Shown: in pieces, positions 9,082 to 17,705 of the stretch | Layout of the letters: each line of letters begins with the position of its first letter | How positions within the stretch are numbered: position 1 is the first letter of the stretch | Assembly (NCBI RefSeq): GCF_007830155.1 | Contig: NZ_VLKY01000001.1 | Coordinates: 434,001-498,000, forward strand | DNA: 64,000 bases | Direction: 5' to 3' | Origin: Pseudomonas duriflava | GTDB taxonomy: Bacteria > Pseudomonadota > Gammaproteobacteria > Pseudomonadales > Pseudomonadaceae | The notes under the pieces: model-generated | Database searches by the model: none | Seen by the model: only the letters and a program-made list of their open reading frames with translations | Told to the model about the DNA's origin: nothing | Made by a program: the position numbers and the translations under genes

Positions 9082-9807
9082 TCACAGAAAGAATCGTTCG
9101 GTATTGATAAAGCCGCGAATATTTTCCTCGCGGGACAGGCGGCAGCACTCAGCCACGGCGGGGCCAGCACTTTTCAGCGTTAGCGTGACGGGTTTTGGCG
9201 CGTAGTCTGGAACTGGGTCCAATGGATGTTGCAGAGCCGTGAGCACAACCAGGGTATTCATCGGGGCATACAGCTCGATGTAATCGCCGGCCTTGGAGTT
9301 ACCCTCGATAAAGTGGAACGCGCCGCCGGCATCTACATCCACTCGGCTGAATAGGTTGAGCGTCATGAGTAGGTCTTCCAGACCCAGGCCCCACTTGCCC
9401 ATCTCTACCAGCAAATTGTCAGTACCGTTGCGGTGAAAGCTGTTACGCAGTTCTTGGTAGCGGCCGGAACCGTACTTTTCGGCTACCTCCTCTGCATTAG
9501 CTACGCCACCAAAGCTGTCGTGCCACCCGCAGGTGTCCTCGACAATGGCGGCCAGCACGCGGCCCATGTCTGAGTACAGGCAATGGCCCTTGGTGAGCTT
9601 GGCCGTGTGCTGACATTTGAGCGTGTCCGGCAGGTTTAGTCGCTCGCTTTTTTCCTGAGCGTTGAACATAAGCAGACTGACATTGGCGCCACCTAACTCA
9701 TCGGTGATTCGCAGCACCTGGCCGCGCTTCACGATAAGTGAGGTATGGCCACCACCGGGCACATGTTCCTCGAGGAGAAGGGGAAAGGCTGAGCGTATTT
9801 GAGTCAT
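9082..9807 (-). CDS. DUF1989 protein, UAAP1 type; probable carboxyguanidine deiminase subunit
   Basis: A 241-residue paralogue of the next gene in the operon. It shares the DUF1989 core: [39 protein letters not shown] and a C-terminal [12 protein letters not shown] block that corresponds to the [11 protein letters not shown] block of its partner. The partner has cysteines that this copy lacks, which suggests one catalytic and one structural subunit in a heteromer. The likely reaction is deimination of carboxyguanidine to allophanate and ammonia in the cytoplasm, inferred from the family and the riboswitch. It starts 10 bases downstream of the ABC ATPase stop, consistent with tight cotranscription. 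Confidence 0.85.
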   Translation of the reverse strand: MTQIRSAFPLLLEEHVPGGGHTSLIVKRGQVLRITDELGGANVSLLMFNAQEKSERLNLPDTLKCQHTAKLTKGHCLYSDMGRVLAAIVEDTCGWHDSFGGVANAEEVAEKYGSGRYQELRNSFHRNGTDNLLVEMGKWGLGLEDLLMTLNLFSRVDVDAGGAFHFIEGNSKAGDYIELYAPMNTLVVLTALQHPLDPVPDYAPKPVTLTLKSAGPAVAECCRLSREENIRGFINTERFFL

Positions 9808-9817
9808 GGCAGGGTCC

Positions 9818-10591
9818 TCAATGGATGGCTGGCTGGCCCGGCAGGGACGCTACTGACGCCAAGGCGCCTGAGGTTTTCCTGCGGTTCACTGGAATGTTGT
9901 AGGTAATGTGAGCGCCATAAGCGTTGGGCGCATGCGGGTCGACACGCATCTTGTCGAACACCAATACGCGACTGGCGAGCGTGAAGCCTTCTGAAAGGTC
10001 ATGGGTAACCATGAAGATAGTTAGCTTATGTTCCTGCCAAAGCTCATTCAGCAGTACATGCATGTCTTTGCGAGTGCCTGGATCAAGGGCACCAAAGGGT
10101 TCATCTAGGAGCAGGATGCGTGGCTTTACAATTAACGCCTGGGCAATAGCCAGGCGCTGTTGCATGCCCCCGGAAAGCTGGCTGGGATATTTGTCGAGAG
10201 CATGACCCAAGCCGACCCGCGTTAACAGGGCAGCAGCGGTTTCACGCAGGCGCTGCTTGTCTGCGCCAATGAGGCGGCCCAGAAAGCGTGAGTGCGGTAA
10301 CTCCATACCAATCACAACATTTTCCAGTACAGACAGGTGCGGGAAGACGGAGTAGCGCTGAAAGACCACGCCACGGCTTGGATCGGGCTCGGCGCGGAGC
10401 GGCTGACCGTCCAGCAGGATTTGGCCCCGGCTAGGGCTCTCCTGGCCGAGCAGCATCCGCAGGAAAGTAGATTTCCCGCAGCCGGAGGCCCCTACCAGTG
10501 CACAGAATTCGCCTTCCTGGATCTCCAGGTTCAATCGCTCCAATACGATCTGTTCGCCGTACTGCTTCCAGACATTTTTAACCTGGATCAT
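9818..10591 (-). CDS. ABC transporter ATP-binding protein (NrtD/SsuB/TauB type), probable guanidine uptake
   Basis: The 257-residue ATPase energises the importer made with the next two upstream genes. Walker A is GASGCGKST, the signature is LSGGMQQR, Walker B is ILLLDEPFGALD, and the switch histidine is in VTHD. It belongs to the nitrate/sulfonate/taurine importer class. Its ATG overlaps the permease stop by 4 bases (ATGA), a sign of translational coupling. Substrate is inferred from the operon: guanidine is the best candidate given the leader riboswitch, with urea or another small amide nitrogen source as alternatives. Confidence 0.92.
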   Translation of the reverse strand: MIQVKNVWKQYGEQIVLERLNLEIQEGEFCALVGASGCGKSTFLRMLLGQESPSRGQILLDGQPLRAEPDPSRGVVFQRYSVFPHLSVLENVVIGMELPHSRFLGRLIGADKQRLRETAAALLTRVGLGHALDKYPSQLSGGMQQRLAIAQALIVKPRILLLDEPFGALDPGTRKDMHVLLNELWQEHKLTIFMVTHDLSEGFTLASRVLVFDKMRVDPHAPNAYGAHITYNIPVNRRKTSGALASVASLPGQPAIH

Positions 10592-11406
10592 GAGCGAACC
10601 CCTTTGTCATACCAGGGGAATGCCCACGTCGTTAGACGGTGTAGCCCACAATCCATCAGCCAGGCCAGCAGCGTGATCCAGACAACATAGGGCACAATGA
10701 CGTCCATTGCCATGTAGCGGCGAACCAGAAAGATGCGGTAGCCAAGTCCATCGGTACTAGCAATGGCCTCGGCGGCAATGAGGAACAGCCAGGCCGAGCC
10801 GAGCGCTAGACGTAGCGCAATCAGAAGACGCGGCAAAACTTGTGGCAGCACAACACGCAGAATTAGCGTCCAGCTATTTGCGCCTAGGGTTTGCGCCTTA
10901 ATCAGGATTTCTTGAGGAATTTCTCGAACGCGCTGCTCAAGGTCACGCGTCAGAACAGGGGTAATGCCAATGACTATGAGCATGACTTTTGATAGCTCAC
11001 CCAGCCCGAACACGATAAACAAGACCGGCAGAATGGCCAGGGGAGGTACCATGGAAAGTACTGTCATCAAGGGGGACAGTGGCGCGCTGAGGAGCGGAAT
11101 CGCGCCTGAAGCAATACCGATCACCACGGCAATCGCGGCGCTGATGGCAAGCCCGGTCATCAATCGAGTAATACTCGATTTCGTATCCTGCCAGAAGACA
11201 TATTCGCCGGTGCGTTTGTCTTCGGTAAAGGCCAGGCGATTCACGGCTGCCGTCATTTGGGAAGCGCTGGGCAAAAGCTTGTCGTTAGGATTTTCCGCCA
11301 GGCGGGTAGCCGAACCGCTGAAGTAGGCAAGCAGCAGCAGAGCGAAAGGCAGCAGGACGAGAAGCAGGCGGCCTCCGCGGTCAGGCTGGCGATTGATTAG
11401 ACGCAT
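10588..11406 (-). CDS. ABC transporter permease (NrtB/SsuC/TauC type), probable guanidine uptake
   Basis: A 272-residue inner-membrane permease of the BPD-transport family. I choose the ATG at 11406 (MRLINRQPDRGG); the longer frame would overlap the binding-protein gene by about 75 bases and add a hydrophilic lead. Six or so hydrophobic segments are visible, and an EAA-type coupling loop is seen in LGANSWTLILRVVLPQVLPR, where the cytoplasmic ATPase docks. It sits between the binding protein and the ATPase, as is usual for this transporter class. The substrate is not visible in the sequence. Confidence 0.9.
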   Translation of the reverse strand: MRLINRQPDRGGRLLLVLLPFALLLLAYFSGSATRLAENPNDKLLPSASQMTAAVNRLAFTEDKRTGEYVFWQDTKSSITRLMTGLAISAAIAVVIGIASGAIPLLSAPLSPLMTVLSMVPPLAILPVLFIVFGLGELSKVMLIVIGITPVLTRDLEQRVREIPQEILIKAQTLGANSWTLILRVVLPQVLPRLLIALRLALGSAWLFLIAAEAIASTDGLGYRIFLVRRYMAMDVIVPYVVWITLLAWLMDCGLHRLTTWAFPWYDKGVRS

Positions 11407-11477
11407 GGTGGAATACCTGTATTGCAATTGCGGGAGAAGTGAGCGGGCTGTTGCATGAGCATTGGCCCGCATCCCTA

Positions 11478-12542
11478 TCAAAGCGTGCCGTCGGCAGCCA
11501 TCTGCGCGTAGGTAGGATCAAAGCGCAACTTGATATTGTTGGTATCGCCCACAGTAACGTCTTTGGCAAACGCCATACCGATCGCATTGGCATCCGGTGC
11601 ACCTTCACCCAGCAAGCCATGGTCGAACGAAAATTGGGCAATCTTTTCCATCGTTTTAGGCAGATCAGGACTCAGTACGAAGTCCAGCGACTCTTTCGGC
11701 GTGTAAAACAGCTTGGTGTTAGCCAGTTGCGCCTTGAAACCCTCAAGATCTGTGCCTGAGGCTTTCGCCATGGCAACCAGCGCTGCCTGGCCTTCAGGCG
11801 TTTCGGAGATCATCAGGGCGGTCATTTCGTACCAGGCGCCAGTCAGTGCTTTGCCCAGATTAGGGTTTTCCTTCAGCGTCTCGGTATTCACTACCATCAT
11901 GTCCATGATCTCGCCCGGAATCTTGCTGGAGTTGAAAACCTCAGTGGTGTCCGGCATGGATTTGACTTCGGCAAGCAGCGGGTTCCAGGTCGCCACGTTC
12001 TGCACGTCCTGAGTATTAAAAGCCGCGACCATGTCCGCGTCTGAGGTGTTTACGGTCGACAGATCTCTCTCGCTTAGGCCAGCTGTTTCCAGCGCCCGTG
12101 CGAGCAGATAATGGGAGACGGAAAACTGAACGAGGTTGACGGTCTTACCTTTGAGGTCCGCAACGGTCTTACCTTTGCCTTTCATGACAATGCCATCGTT
12201 GCCGTTGGAAAAGTCACTAACAATCAGTGCCGTCGTATCCACACCGCCAGCCGCCGGAATAGTCAGGGCGTCCATGTTGGTCATGGCGCAACCGTCGAAC
12301 TGGCCTGCCGTATACTGATTAATGGATTCGACATAGTCGTTGAGCTGTACCACATCGATAGTAACGTCGTATTTCTTGGCCCACTTGTCGATGATCCCTT
12401 GGGCTTTGGCTTCACCCCATGGCATCCAGCCAGCGTAAATAGTCCAGCAGACCTTGAAGTCATCGCGGGGTGCTGCCAGGGAAGGAAGGCTGGCAAAGGC
12501 GGTGAGGCTGAGGGCGAGCGTGGCAAGCAGGCGTTTACGCAT
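11478..12542 (-). CDS. ABC transporter periplasmic binding protein, probable guanidine receptor
   Basis: First gene of the operon: a 354-residue periplasmic binding protein of the NMT1/NrtA-SsuA type. Residues 1-23 (MRKRLLATLA start, cleavage near LAA) are a Sec signal peptide. The mature protein begins with a ligand-pocket type sequence, VCWTIYAGWMPWGEA; aromatic residues of this sort would suit cation-pi contacts with a guanidinium group, but that is inference. A strong GGAGG lies 4 bases before the ATG and may be masked by the upstream riboswitch (see 12594-12690). Such proteins deliver ligand to the permease/ATPase pair encoded next. Confidence 0.9.
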   Translation of the reverse strand: MRKRLLATLALSLTAFASLPSLAAPRDDFKVCWTIYAGWMPWGEAKAQGIIDKWAKKYDVTIDVVQLNDYVESINQYTAGQFDGCAMTNMDALTIPAAGGVDTTALIVSDFSNGNDGIVMKGKGKTVADLKGKTVNLVQFSVSHYLLARALETAGLSERDLSTVNTSDADMVAAFNTQDVQNVATWNPLLAEVKSMPDTTEVFNSSKIPGEIMDMMVVNTETLKENPNLGKALTGAWYEMTALMISETPEGQAALVAMAKASGTDLEGFKAQLANTKLFYTPKESLDFVLSPDLPKTMEKIAQFSFDHGLLGEGAPDANAIGMAFAKDVTVGDTNNIKLRFDPTYAQMAADGTL

Positions 12543-12593
12543 GGAACCTCCGAGTAATGGTGAACAAGCAGGAGCAGGACAGCGCAGTGCGCG

Positions 12594-12690
12594 TCTTCTC
12601 CCGGGCTTTTGTCCCGCCGTGTAACCTCATCGGAGGTCGATGACTCTCGGACCAGTCACTCACCTGTGTGAGTCGGAACCCTAGTCATCT
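12594..12690 (-). promoter_or_regulatory. Guanidine-I riboswitch (ykkC class, subtype 1)
   Basis: Read on the minus strand, the leader contains the blocks of the guanidine-I aptamer in order: CTAGGGTTCCG (12683-12673), an ACTCAC/GTGAGT hairpin, CTGGTCCGAGAG, a TCATCG/CGATGA hairpin (P2; 12643-12627), and ACACGGCGGGAC with AAAAGCCCGGGAGA. GACTAG pairs with CTGGTC to close P1. The match to the consensus is essentially complete from memory. Ligand binding should turn on the guanidine uptake and degradation genes. The P2 loop region (12630-12637) is perfectly complementary over 8 bases to the ribosome-binding region of the first gene (12546-12553), which hints at translational control. Confidence 0.95.
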
Positions 12691-12752
12691 ATTTCGCTAA
12701 ATTGTGGTGCTGCGGTTCCGGCTAGCCGGTTGCTCCTGCACTTTTACCTATA

Positions 12753-12769
12753 AGCGAGAGTCATGCCAA
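12753..12769 (-). promoter_or_regulatory. Sigma-54-type promoter of the guanidine operon
   Basis: The minus strand reads TTGGCATGACTCTCGCT, close to the sigma-54 consensus: the GG (-24) and GC (-12) pairs are exactly 12 bases apart, with only two departures (T for C after GGCA, C for T before GC). Transcription would start near 12742, about 50 bases before the riboswitch. This would put the operon under nitrogen-limitation control, probably by NtrC. I did not find a clear enhancer site by eye. Confidence 0.75.
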
Positions 12770-12982
12770 CTCGCCGTTCCGTTCTAAAGTAGGGCCAAGC
12801 AGTCTGCGTAGAGCAGCATATGGGATATGGAATGGTTGTTTTTGGTGCAGTAGTTAACGGTGCGCCTTTAAACGGTGCGACAGCAGAGACGCTTGGTGAA
12901 AAGATAGTAAGCGAACTATTACACTAGGATGGCTAGGCGTACCTATTAGTAGGCTAGCCATGATTTATTAAGGAGTATCTAT
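12770..12982. other. Intergenic region between divergent transcription units, with a leader hairpin
   Basis: No gene is seen here. On the plus strand it should hold the promoter of the small lipoprotein gene. ATGGCTAG (12929-12936) and CTAGCCAT (12954-12961) form a perfect 8-base inverted repeat ending 10 bases before the AAGGAG ribosome-binding site of that gene. AACGGTGCG also occurs twice between about 12857 and 12890. Activator sites for the sigma-54 promoter would be expected in this stretch. Confidence 0.5.
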
Positions 12983-13150
12983 ATGCTCAGGCGCATCGCA
13001 TTATTAGCTATTTTAGGTTCTGGATTAGTCTTGAGCGGCTGCTGGCCGTTCTGGGGACCTCACGATCATGGTGGCGGTGGGCATCATGGAGGTGGTCATG
13101 GCGATCACCGAGACGGTCCGGATGGCGGACGTGGTCCCGGTTACCGTTAA
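12983..13150 (+). CDS. 55-residue Gly/His-rich lipoprotein
   Basis: A short gene with convincing signals: AAGGAG 7 bases before the ATG, a lipoprotein signal peptide (MLRRIALLAI then LVLSGC, Cys20), and a strong terminator just after the stop. The mature 36 residues are Gly, His and Asp rich (WGPHDHGGGG, HHGGGHGDH) with Trp21 and Trp24 right after the lipid anchor. I know no function for it. The seven histidines and several aspartates suggest divalent metal binding at the envelope, but that is inference. Its neighbours (ung and the guanidine operon) give no clue. Confidence 0.75.
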   Translation: MLRRIALLAILGSGLVLSGCWPFWGPHDHGGGGHHGGGHGDHRDGPDGGRGPGYR

Positions 13151-13153
13151 GCC

Positions 13154-13191
13154 CCATTGAAAACGGCGCCTAAGGGCGCCGTTTTCAATGG
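13154..13191. terminator. Strong bidirectional terminator
   Basis: A perfect 17-base inverted repeat (13154-13170 with 13175-13191) and a TAAG loop. The GC core GGCGCC is flanked by AAAA on one side and TTTT on the other, so it can terminate transcription on both strands. It follows the small lipoprotein gene by 3 bases. Confidence 0.9.
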
Positions 13192-13266
13192 TAGGCTTCC
13201 AAGCAACAGGGTTGACATGGGCGATGCGCTTTTCTAGGGTCCGGCGCATAGAAAAAGGAACTCGAT

Positions 13267-13962
13267 ATGACTGACAGCGAAGATCGCATCAAGCTCGAAG
13301 CTGGCTGGAAGGCGGCACTGCGCGACGAGTTCGAGCAGCCCTACATGAAGCAGCTCGGAGATTTCCTGCGCCAGGAAAAGGCTGCCGGCAAGGTGATCTA
13401 TCCACCCGGGCCGATGATCTTCAATGCCCTAAACTCAACGCCGCTGGGGCAGGTCAAGGTCGTTATCCTGGGTCAGGACCCTTATCACGGGCCCGGTCAG
13501 GCGCATGGTTTGTGTTTCTCTGTTCAGCCCGGCGTTCCAGCGCCTCCGTCGCTACAAAACATCTTTAAAGAGTTGAAGCGCGACTTGAATCTGCCCATTC
13601 CTGATCATGGTTATCTGCAGTATTGGGCAGAGCAGGGCGTCTTGCTGCTCAACACTTCGCTGACGGTGGAGCAGGGTAAGGCAGGTTCTCATGCCAATAC
13701 AGGCTGGCAACGGTTTACCGACCGGGTGATTCAAATCGTCAGTGAGCAGCGTAACCATCTGGTTTTCTTGCTGTGGGGCGCTCATGCACAAAGCAAAGAG
13801 AAGCTGATCGACACTCAAAAGCATCTCATCCTGCGCTCACCACATCCGTCCCCCTTATCCGCTCATCGTGGGTTCCTCGGCAACGGTCATTTCAGCCGAA
13901 CTAATAAGTTTCTGGAGCAATCTGGCTTAGAGCCAATCGATTGGGCCTTACCGCCGGTTTAA
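13267..13962 (+). CDS. ung: Uracil-DNA glycosylase
   Basis: The 231-residue enzyme excises uracil from DNA, starting base-excision repair of deaminated cytosine or misincorporated dUMP. Family-1 UDG motifs are clear: the water-activating GQDPYH (Asp71), the aromatic residue in [14 protein letters not shown], and the DNA-intercalating [10 protein letters not shown] loop. The start follows AAGGAA. It appears to be a single-gene unit between two terminator-like hairpins. Confidence 0.97.
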   Translation: MTDSEDRIKLEAGWKAALRDEFEQPYMKQLGDFLRQEKAAGKVIYPPGPMIFNALNSTPLGQVKVVILGQDPYHGPGQAHGLCFSVQPGVPAPPSLQNIFKELKRDLNLPIPDHGYLQYWAEQGVLLLNTSLTVEQGKAGSHANTGWQRFTDRVIQIVSEQRNHLVFLLWGAHAQSKEKLIDTQKHLILRSPHPSPLSAHRGFLGNGHFSRTNKFLEQSGLEPIDWALPPV

Positions 13963-13969
13963 GAAAGAG

Positions 13970-13997
13970 GCCGGATCGAGTATAGACCCGGTCCGGC
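13970..13997. terminator. Hairpin between ung and the DUF4197 gene
   Basis: GCCGGATCG (13970-13978) pairs with CGGTCCGGC (13989-13997) through nine pairs including one U-G, with a 10-base loop. It lies between converging genes. The U-tract is poor, so termination efficiency is uncertain. Confidence 0.5.
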
Positions 13998-14003
13998 AGG
14001 TCT

Positions 14004-14681
14004 TTACAAGACTCCGAATACTTTCCTGGCAATGCTTGTTGCCGCGGCTGCTGGGTTCTCCCGTACGGTGCGTTCCTGGTCAGCGATAACCTTGAACAGG
14101 CCATTCAGTGCCTGCTCTGTCACATAGCTTTCCACATTAGCGCTTTTAGCATCGATCACGCCGAAGCTTGCAGCTCTGCCGGCAAAGTTGTTGTACTGCT
14201 GTGTCAGCCCCACCTTATCCGTGGTCTGCTTGATGATGGGCAAAAGCTGTGTGCGTAATTGCTCACGACTCGTACGGTCCAGGTACTGTGTCGCCGCGTC
14301 GTTACCGCCGCTGAGAATGCCTTTGGCATCCTGTACTGTCATCTTTTTCACAGCGTCTACCAGCAGTGCCTGGGCCTGTGGGACCGCTGCCTCTGCCGCC
14401 TGGTTCATGCTGTTTTCAAGCTGAGTAACCTGAGCGCCCATACCAAACTGTTTCATGAGTGCTGCTGCTCTGGCCAGCTTGCCCGGCAGCTCAATGCGAA
14501 CCTCAGGGTCATTGGTAAACCCACCGGGTTTGCCTAATTGTTGGATAGCGACCTGTGCTCCTTGGGTCAACGCATCCTTTAGGGCATTCGCTGAGTCCTG
14601 TTGCGAGAAGTTGGCTAGAGAAAGTGCGAAGGCATTGGCCGAGAGCATCAACGAGGCGAGCGTAAAAGCGATACGTTTCAT
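14004..14681 (-). CDS. DUF4197 periplasmic protein
   Basis: A 225-residue protein with a signal peptide (MKRIAFTLASLMLSANAFA). I start it at 14681, where GAGGACT precedes the ATG; the longer frame would overlap the upstream lipoprotein gene. The mature part is mostly helical and contains LSLANFSQQD, the repeated ALKDALTQGA-type helices and a C-terminal ATSIARKVFGVL; I recognise it as the DUF4197 family. No molecular function is known to me. It follows the YbaY-type lipoprotein gene by only 16 bases, so the two are very likely cotranscribed. Confidence 0.85.
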   Translation of the reverse strand: MKRIAFTLASLMLSANAFALSLANFSQQDSANALKDALTQGAQVAIQQLGKPGGFTNDPEVRIELPGKLARAAALMKQFGMGAQVTQLENSMNQAAEAAVPQAQALLVDAVKKMTVQDAKGILSGGNDAATQYLDRTSREQLRTQLLPIIKQTTDKVGLTQQYNNFAGRAASFGVIDAKSANVESYVTEQALNGLFKVIADQERTVRENPAAAATSIARKVFGVL

Positions 14682-14697
14682 GGAGTCCTCAAACGCC

Positions 14698-15180
14698 CTA
14701 GCGGGCCGGTACCAGTTGTACTTTGACAGATGATGTATTCCCATTAAGCGTGACCGGCACGGCGCTGGGGGTAAGGTATAGCGGGCGGCCGCCGAGCAAT
14801 ACCCTTGCGCTGATGGCATAGCGTTGCCCAGACTTTACTTTGCTTGGGTCATAATCCAGGCGGAAGGGAATCGGCGATGCCTGTTTGACAAATAGGGTGC
14901 GTTGGGCCACCCGTCCAGCCGGTACATCACCAGTGGCCGTGTTATATAAACTGATCGTTAGTTTTGCTGTAGGTGGCAACTCTTCCGCCTGATCAAAATA
15001 AGCATTTCCTTCCAGACTACGTGTTTTCACGGCCGGTCTGCTTGGCTGGGGCGTAACAGGCGACTTGACTGTCGGGCTTGGTGAAGAGGTTGTCCGTCCT
15101 GGCTCATACATAGGGCGTAGCGCACCGTTACAGGCTGTCAGAAGCAGGCTGGCCAGGGTTAAAAAAGCTAGTTTTCGCAT
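14698..15180 (-). CDS. YbaY/YscW-family lipoprotein
   Basis: A 160-residue lipoprotein: hydrophobic N-terminus with LLTAC lipobox (Cys17), then a Ser/Thr/Pro-rich linker (about 28-54) and a beta-rich domain from about residue 57. Blocks such as LPPTAKLTISLYNTA, IPFRLDYDPSKV and YAISARVLLGG match the YbaY/YscW family, whose best known members help assemble outer-membrane secretins. Here no type III secretion genes are near, so the general YbaY role (unknown) applies. It starts an apparent two-gene unit with the DUF4197 gene. Confidence 0.85.
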   Translation of the reverse strand: MRKLAFLTLASLLLTACNGALRPMYEPGRTTSSPSPTVKSPVTPQPSRPAVKTRSLEGNAYFDQAEELPPTAKLTISLYNTATGDVPAGRVAQRTLFVKQASPIPFRLDYDPSKVKSGQRYAISARVLLGGRPLYLTPSAVPVTLNGNTSSVKVQLVPAR

Positions 15181-15206
15181 AGGTTTTCTCTTAGGACGAT
15201 GAGATG

Positions 15207-17705
15207 TCAGTGTTCATTTGGTTCTAGCGGCAGGCTGATCTCGTCAGGTCGTTCCAGGGCGACCTGCCGGATAGAGAGGCGGATCTCGGCTGGTAACATG
15301 CGCTTTCCCGCTTCCTCGGCCAGTTCACCAAGGAGTTCATGATGGCTGAGTTTGCCGTTTTCGTTCTGGTGCAGAACGCCTTCTTTCAACAAGGTCTGAA
15401 TGAAGTGGCGGAACAGGGTCTTGTCGAAGAACTCCGGCGCATTGAGGCCGTGCAGGATGGACAATCGTCGAGCCATCACCGTACACACATCCTCTAGCTC
15501 TAGGGCGGTCAGGCAGTTCTGGCCATGCTTGAGAAGCAGGGCAATCGCCATATAGTAGCGCTGCAAGGTCTGTTGAAGGCTATGGGCCAATAGGGATAGT
15601 CGAACAAACTGCCGTGAACTGGGTGTGTGGCGCTTATAGACGTTGCCTTCCTGTTGAAGCAGGTCATGGTCGACCAGCGCCTTTAGCCATTGATCAATCA
15701 CGGCAGGCAGCTCGTCACGGTCCCAGCGAATAAAAAGCTCGGCCTGCAAGTACGGATAAAGGGCTTGGGTGAAACGATGGATCTGCTCCACGCTCATGCG
15801 CGGCGTGTTTTGAAAAAAACTAGCTAACAGGGCCGGCAGAGCAAACACGTGCAGAATATTGTTACGGTAATAGGTCATCAGAACCGTATTCTGCTCATTT
15901 AGAGAAAGGATGCGGCCAATGGCGTCTTCTTGTTCAATGAGAATATTGAGGCTTCTGACATAGCTTACCTGAGCTTGGCCGTCGCCTTCTGGAAGTGTTG
16001 CGGAGGGTGAATAAGGAACCTGCCGCAATAGGCTCAAATACAAGTCGAACACTCTAGTCAGTGCACTTTCATCCATGGCCTGGCGAGGGGTGGACAACAA
16101 AATGAGTGCCGTCAGATTGACCGGATTGACAGCGGTAGCATCGTTGATCCGACGCGCGACTACCTCGGCGAGGCAATGCGTTACTGAGCTAAACCATGGT
16201 GGACGGGCTTCCTGATCATAAGCCAGCTCACGCCATTCAGGCTGATGCTGATCAAGAAATTGCGGCAGACTCAACGGCTCGCCAAAGTTCACCCAAACCT
16301 GCCCAAAGCGCTGCCGCAATGCTTTGACTACCTTGAAGATATCAAGGATAGATTCCTTCTTTTTGGCTGCGCCACGCAACTCGCCCAGATATGTGCGACC
16401 TTCAAAGACACGCTCATAGCCGATGTACACCGGTACGAATACAACAGGGCGCTGTGAGTTACGCAAAAAGCTGCGCAACGTAATCGCCAGCATGCCTGTC
16501 TTCGGCTGGAGCATGCGGCCCGTCCGGGATCGGCCACCTTCTACAAAATACTCAGTCGAGAAGCCGCGTGAGAACAGGGTATACATGTATTCATTGAACA
16601 CGGCAGTGTACAGCGCATTGCCTTTAAAGCTGCGCCGCATGAAAAATGCACCGCCACGACGCAGGATACTTCCCACTACCGGCATATTCAGGTTGATACC
16701 GGCAGCAATGTGCGGCGGCGTCAAACCATTATGGAAAAGTAGATAAGACAGCAGCAAATAATCCATGTGGCTGCGATGGCAGGGTACATAGACAATCTCG
16801 TTGCCCTGCGCCACATTCTGTACACGATCGATGTGGTTGACCCGAATTCCTTTGTAGAGCGTATTCCAGAACCACGAAAGGATAATCTCGAGGCAGCGGA
16901 CTACCGGGTACGAAAAGTCGGAGGCAATTTCCATGGCATAGCCGAAGGCCTGCCCTTTGGCCCGCTCGCGTGACAACCCGCTACGTGTGGCTTCACGCTC
17001 GATAGCTTCGCGTACCGTTGGTGCCTCTAGTAATGCTTTAATCAATGTGCGCCGGTGTGAAAGGTCCGGTCCGATAACCGCTGTCTTCAGATTTCTGAAA
17101 TGCACTCGCACTATGCGCAGCACCATGCGCTGCGTGCGTTCCTCGCTTTTATTCTGGGAAACCAACTGACGCAGGTTAATGGGGTCGGAAAACAAAACAC
17201 GTGTCATTCGGCCGAGGAACAAAATTCGCGCTAGTTTGCGCAGGCGCCCAGTAACGACCCAGTTATCGGTCCACAGTACTTTCCAGAAACTGGTCTCACG
17301 ATCAGGAGACTGGCCCCAGAACACGCTGACAGGAACGATTTGGGCATCCTCGACGGTACTGTGCTTAACGGCTGTTAATAGATGAGTTAGACGAGTCGGC
17401 ACCGTACGTTTGACCGGGCGGCCAAGCCAATCTGGCGCTGGAGTTGCGTAGATGTAAGCGTTCGCTTCAAGGATATCGCCCACTACGACGGGAGTAACCG
17501 GTCGTGGTAGCCCAGCCTTGATACATTCGCTATCAAGCACGGCAAGATCAGTGAGCGAATGTTGCTGTAAGACATAAATGACCGGTTTGCTACGGTCGAT
17601 CTTGAGCGTAGCGGCTGACAGATTGATGGTTTGAGAGCGCACCCAAAGATTCAATACATGCTTCAGGGCAGCAAAAGCTAGGCGGCGGAAGGGGGTGCGA
17701 ATCAT
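15207..17705 (-). CDS. plsB: Glycerol-3-phosphate 1-O-acyltransferase
   Basis: The 832-residue membrane-bound enzyme adds the first acyl chain to glycerol-3-phosphate in phospholipid synthesis. I prefer the ATG at 17705 ([10 protein letters not shown]) with AGGTG 7 bases upstream, matching the family length; the longer frame adds 18 residues. The acyltransferase block with the HXXXXD motif is seen in [10 protein letters not shown], followed by [20 protein letters not shown] and PVYIGYERV blocks. The AT-rich region upstream probably holds its promoter. Confidence 0.96.
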   Translation of the reverse strand: MIRTPFRRLAFAALKHVLNLWVRSQTINLSAATLKIDRSKPVIYVLQQHSLTDLAVLDSECIKAGLPRPVTPVVVGDILEANAYIYATPAPDWLGRPVKRTVPTRLTHLLTAVKHSTVEDAQIVPVSVFWGQSPDRETSFWKVLWTDNWVVTGRLRKLARILFLGRMTRVLFSDPINLRQLVSQNKSEERTQRMVLRIVRVHFRNLKTAVIGPDLSHRRTLIKALLEAPTVREAIEREATRSGLSRERAKGQAFGYAMEIASDFSYPVVRCLEIILSWFWNTLYKGIRVNHIDRVQNVAQGNEIVYVPCHRSHMDYLLLSYLLFHNGLTPPHIAAGINLNMPVVGSILRRGGAFFMRRSFKGNALYTAVFNEYMYTLFSRGFSTEYFVEGGRSRTGRMLQPKTGMLAITLRSFLRNSQRPVVFVPVYIGYERVFEGRTYLGELRGAAKKKESILDIFKVVKALRQRFGQVWVNFGEPLSLPQFLDQHQPEWRELAYDQEARPPWFSSVTHCLAEVVARRINDATAVNPVNLTALILLSTPRQAMDESALTRVFDLYLSLLRQVPYSPSATLPEGDGQAQVSYVRSLNILIEQEDAIGRILSLNEQNTVLMTYYRNNILHVFALPALLASFFQNTPRMSVEQIHRFTQALYPYLQAELFIRWDRDELPAVIDQWLKALVDHDLLQQEGNVYKRHTPSSRQFVRLSLLAHSLQQTLQRYYMAIALLLKHGQNCLTALELEDVCTVMARRLSILHGLNAPEFFDKTLFRHFIQTLLKEGVLHQNENGKLSHHELLGELAEEAGKRMLPAEIRLSIRQVALERPDEISLPLEPNEH

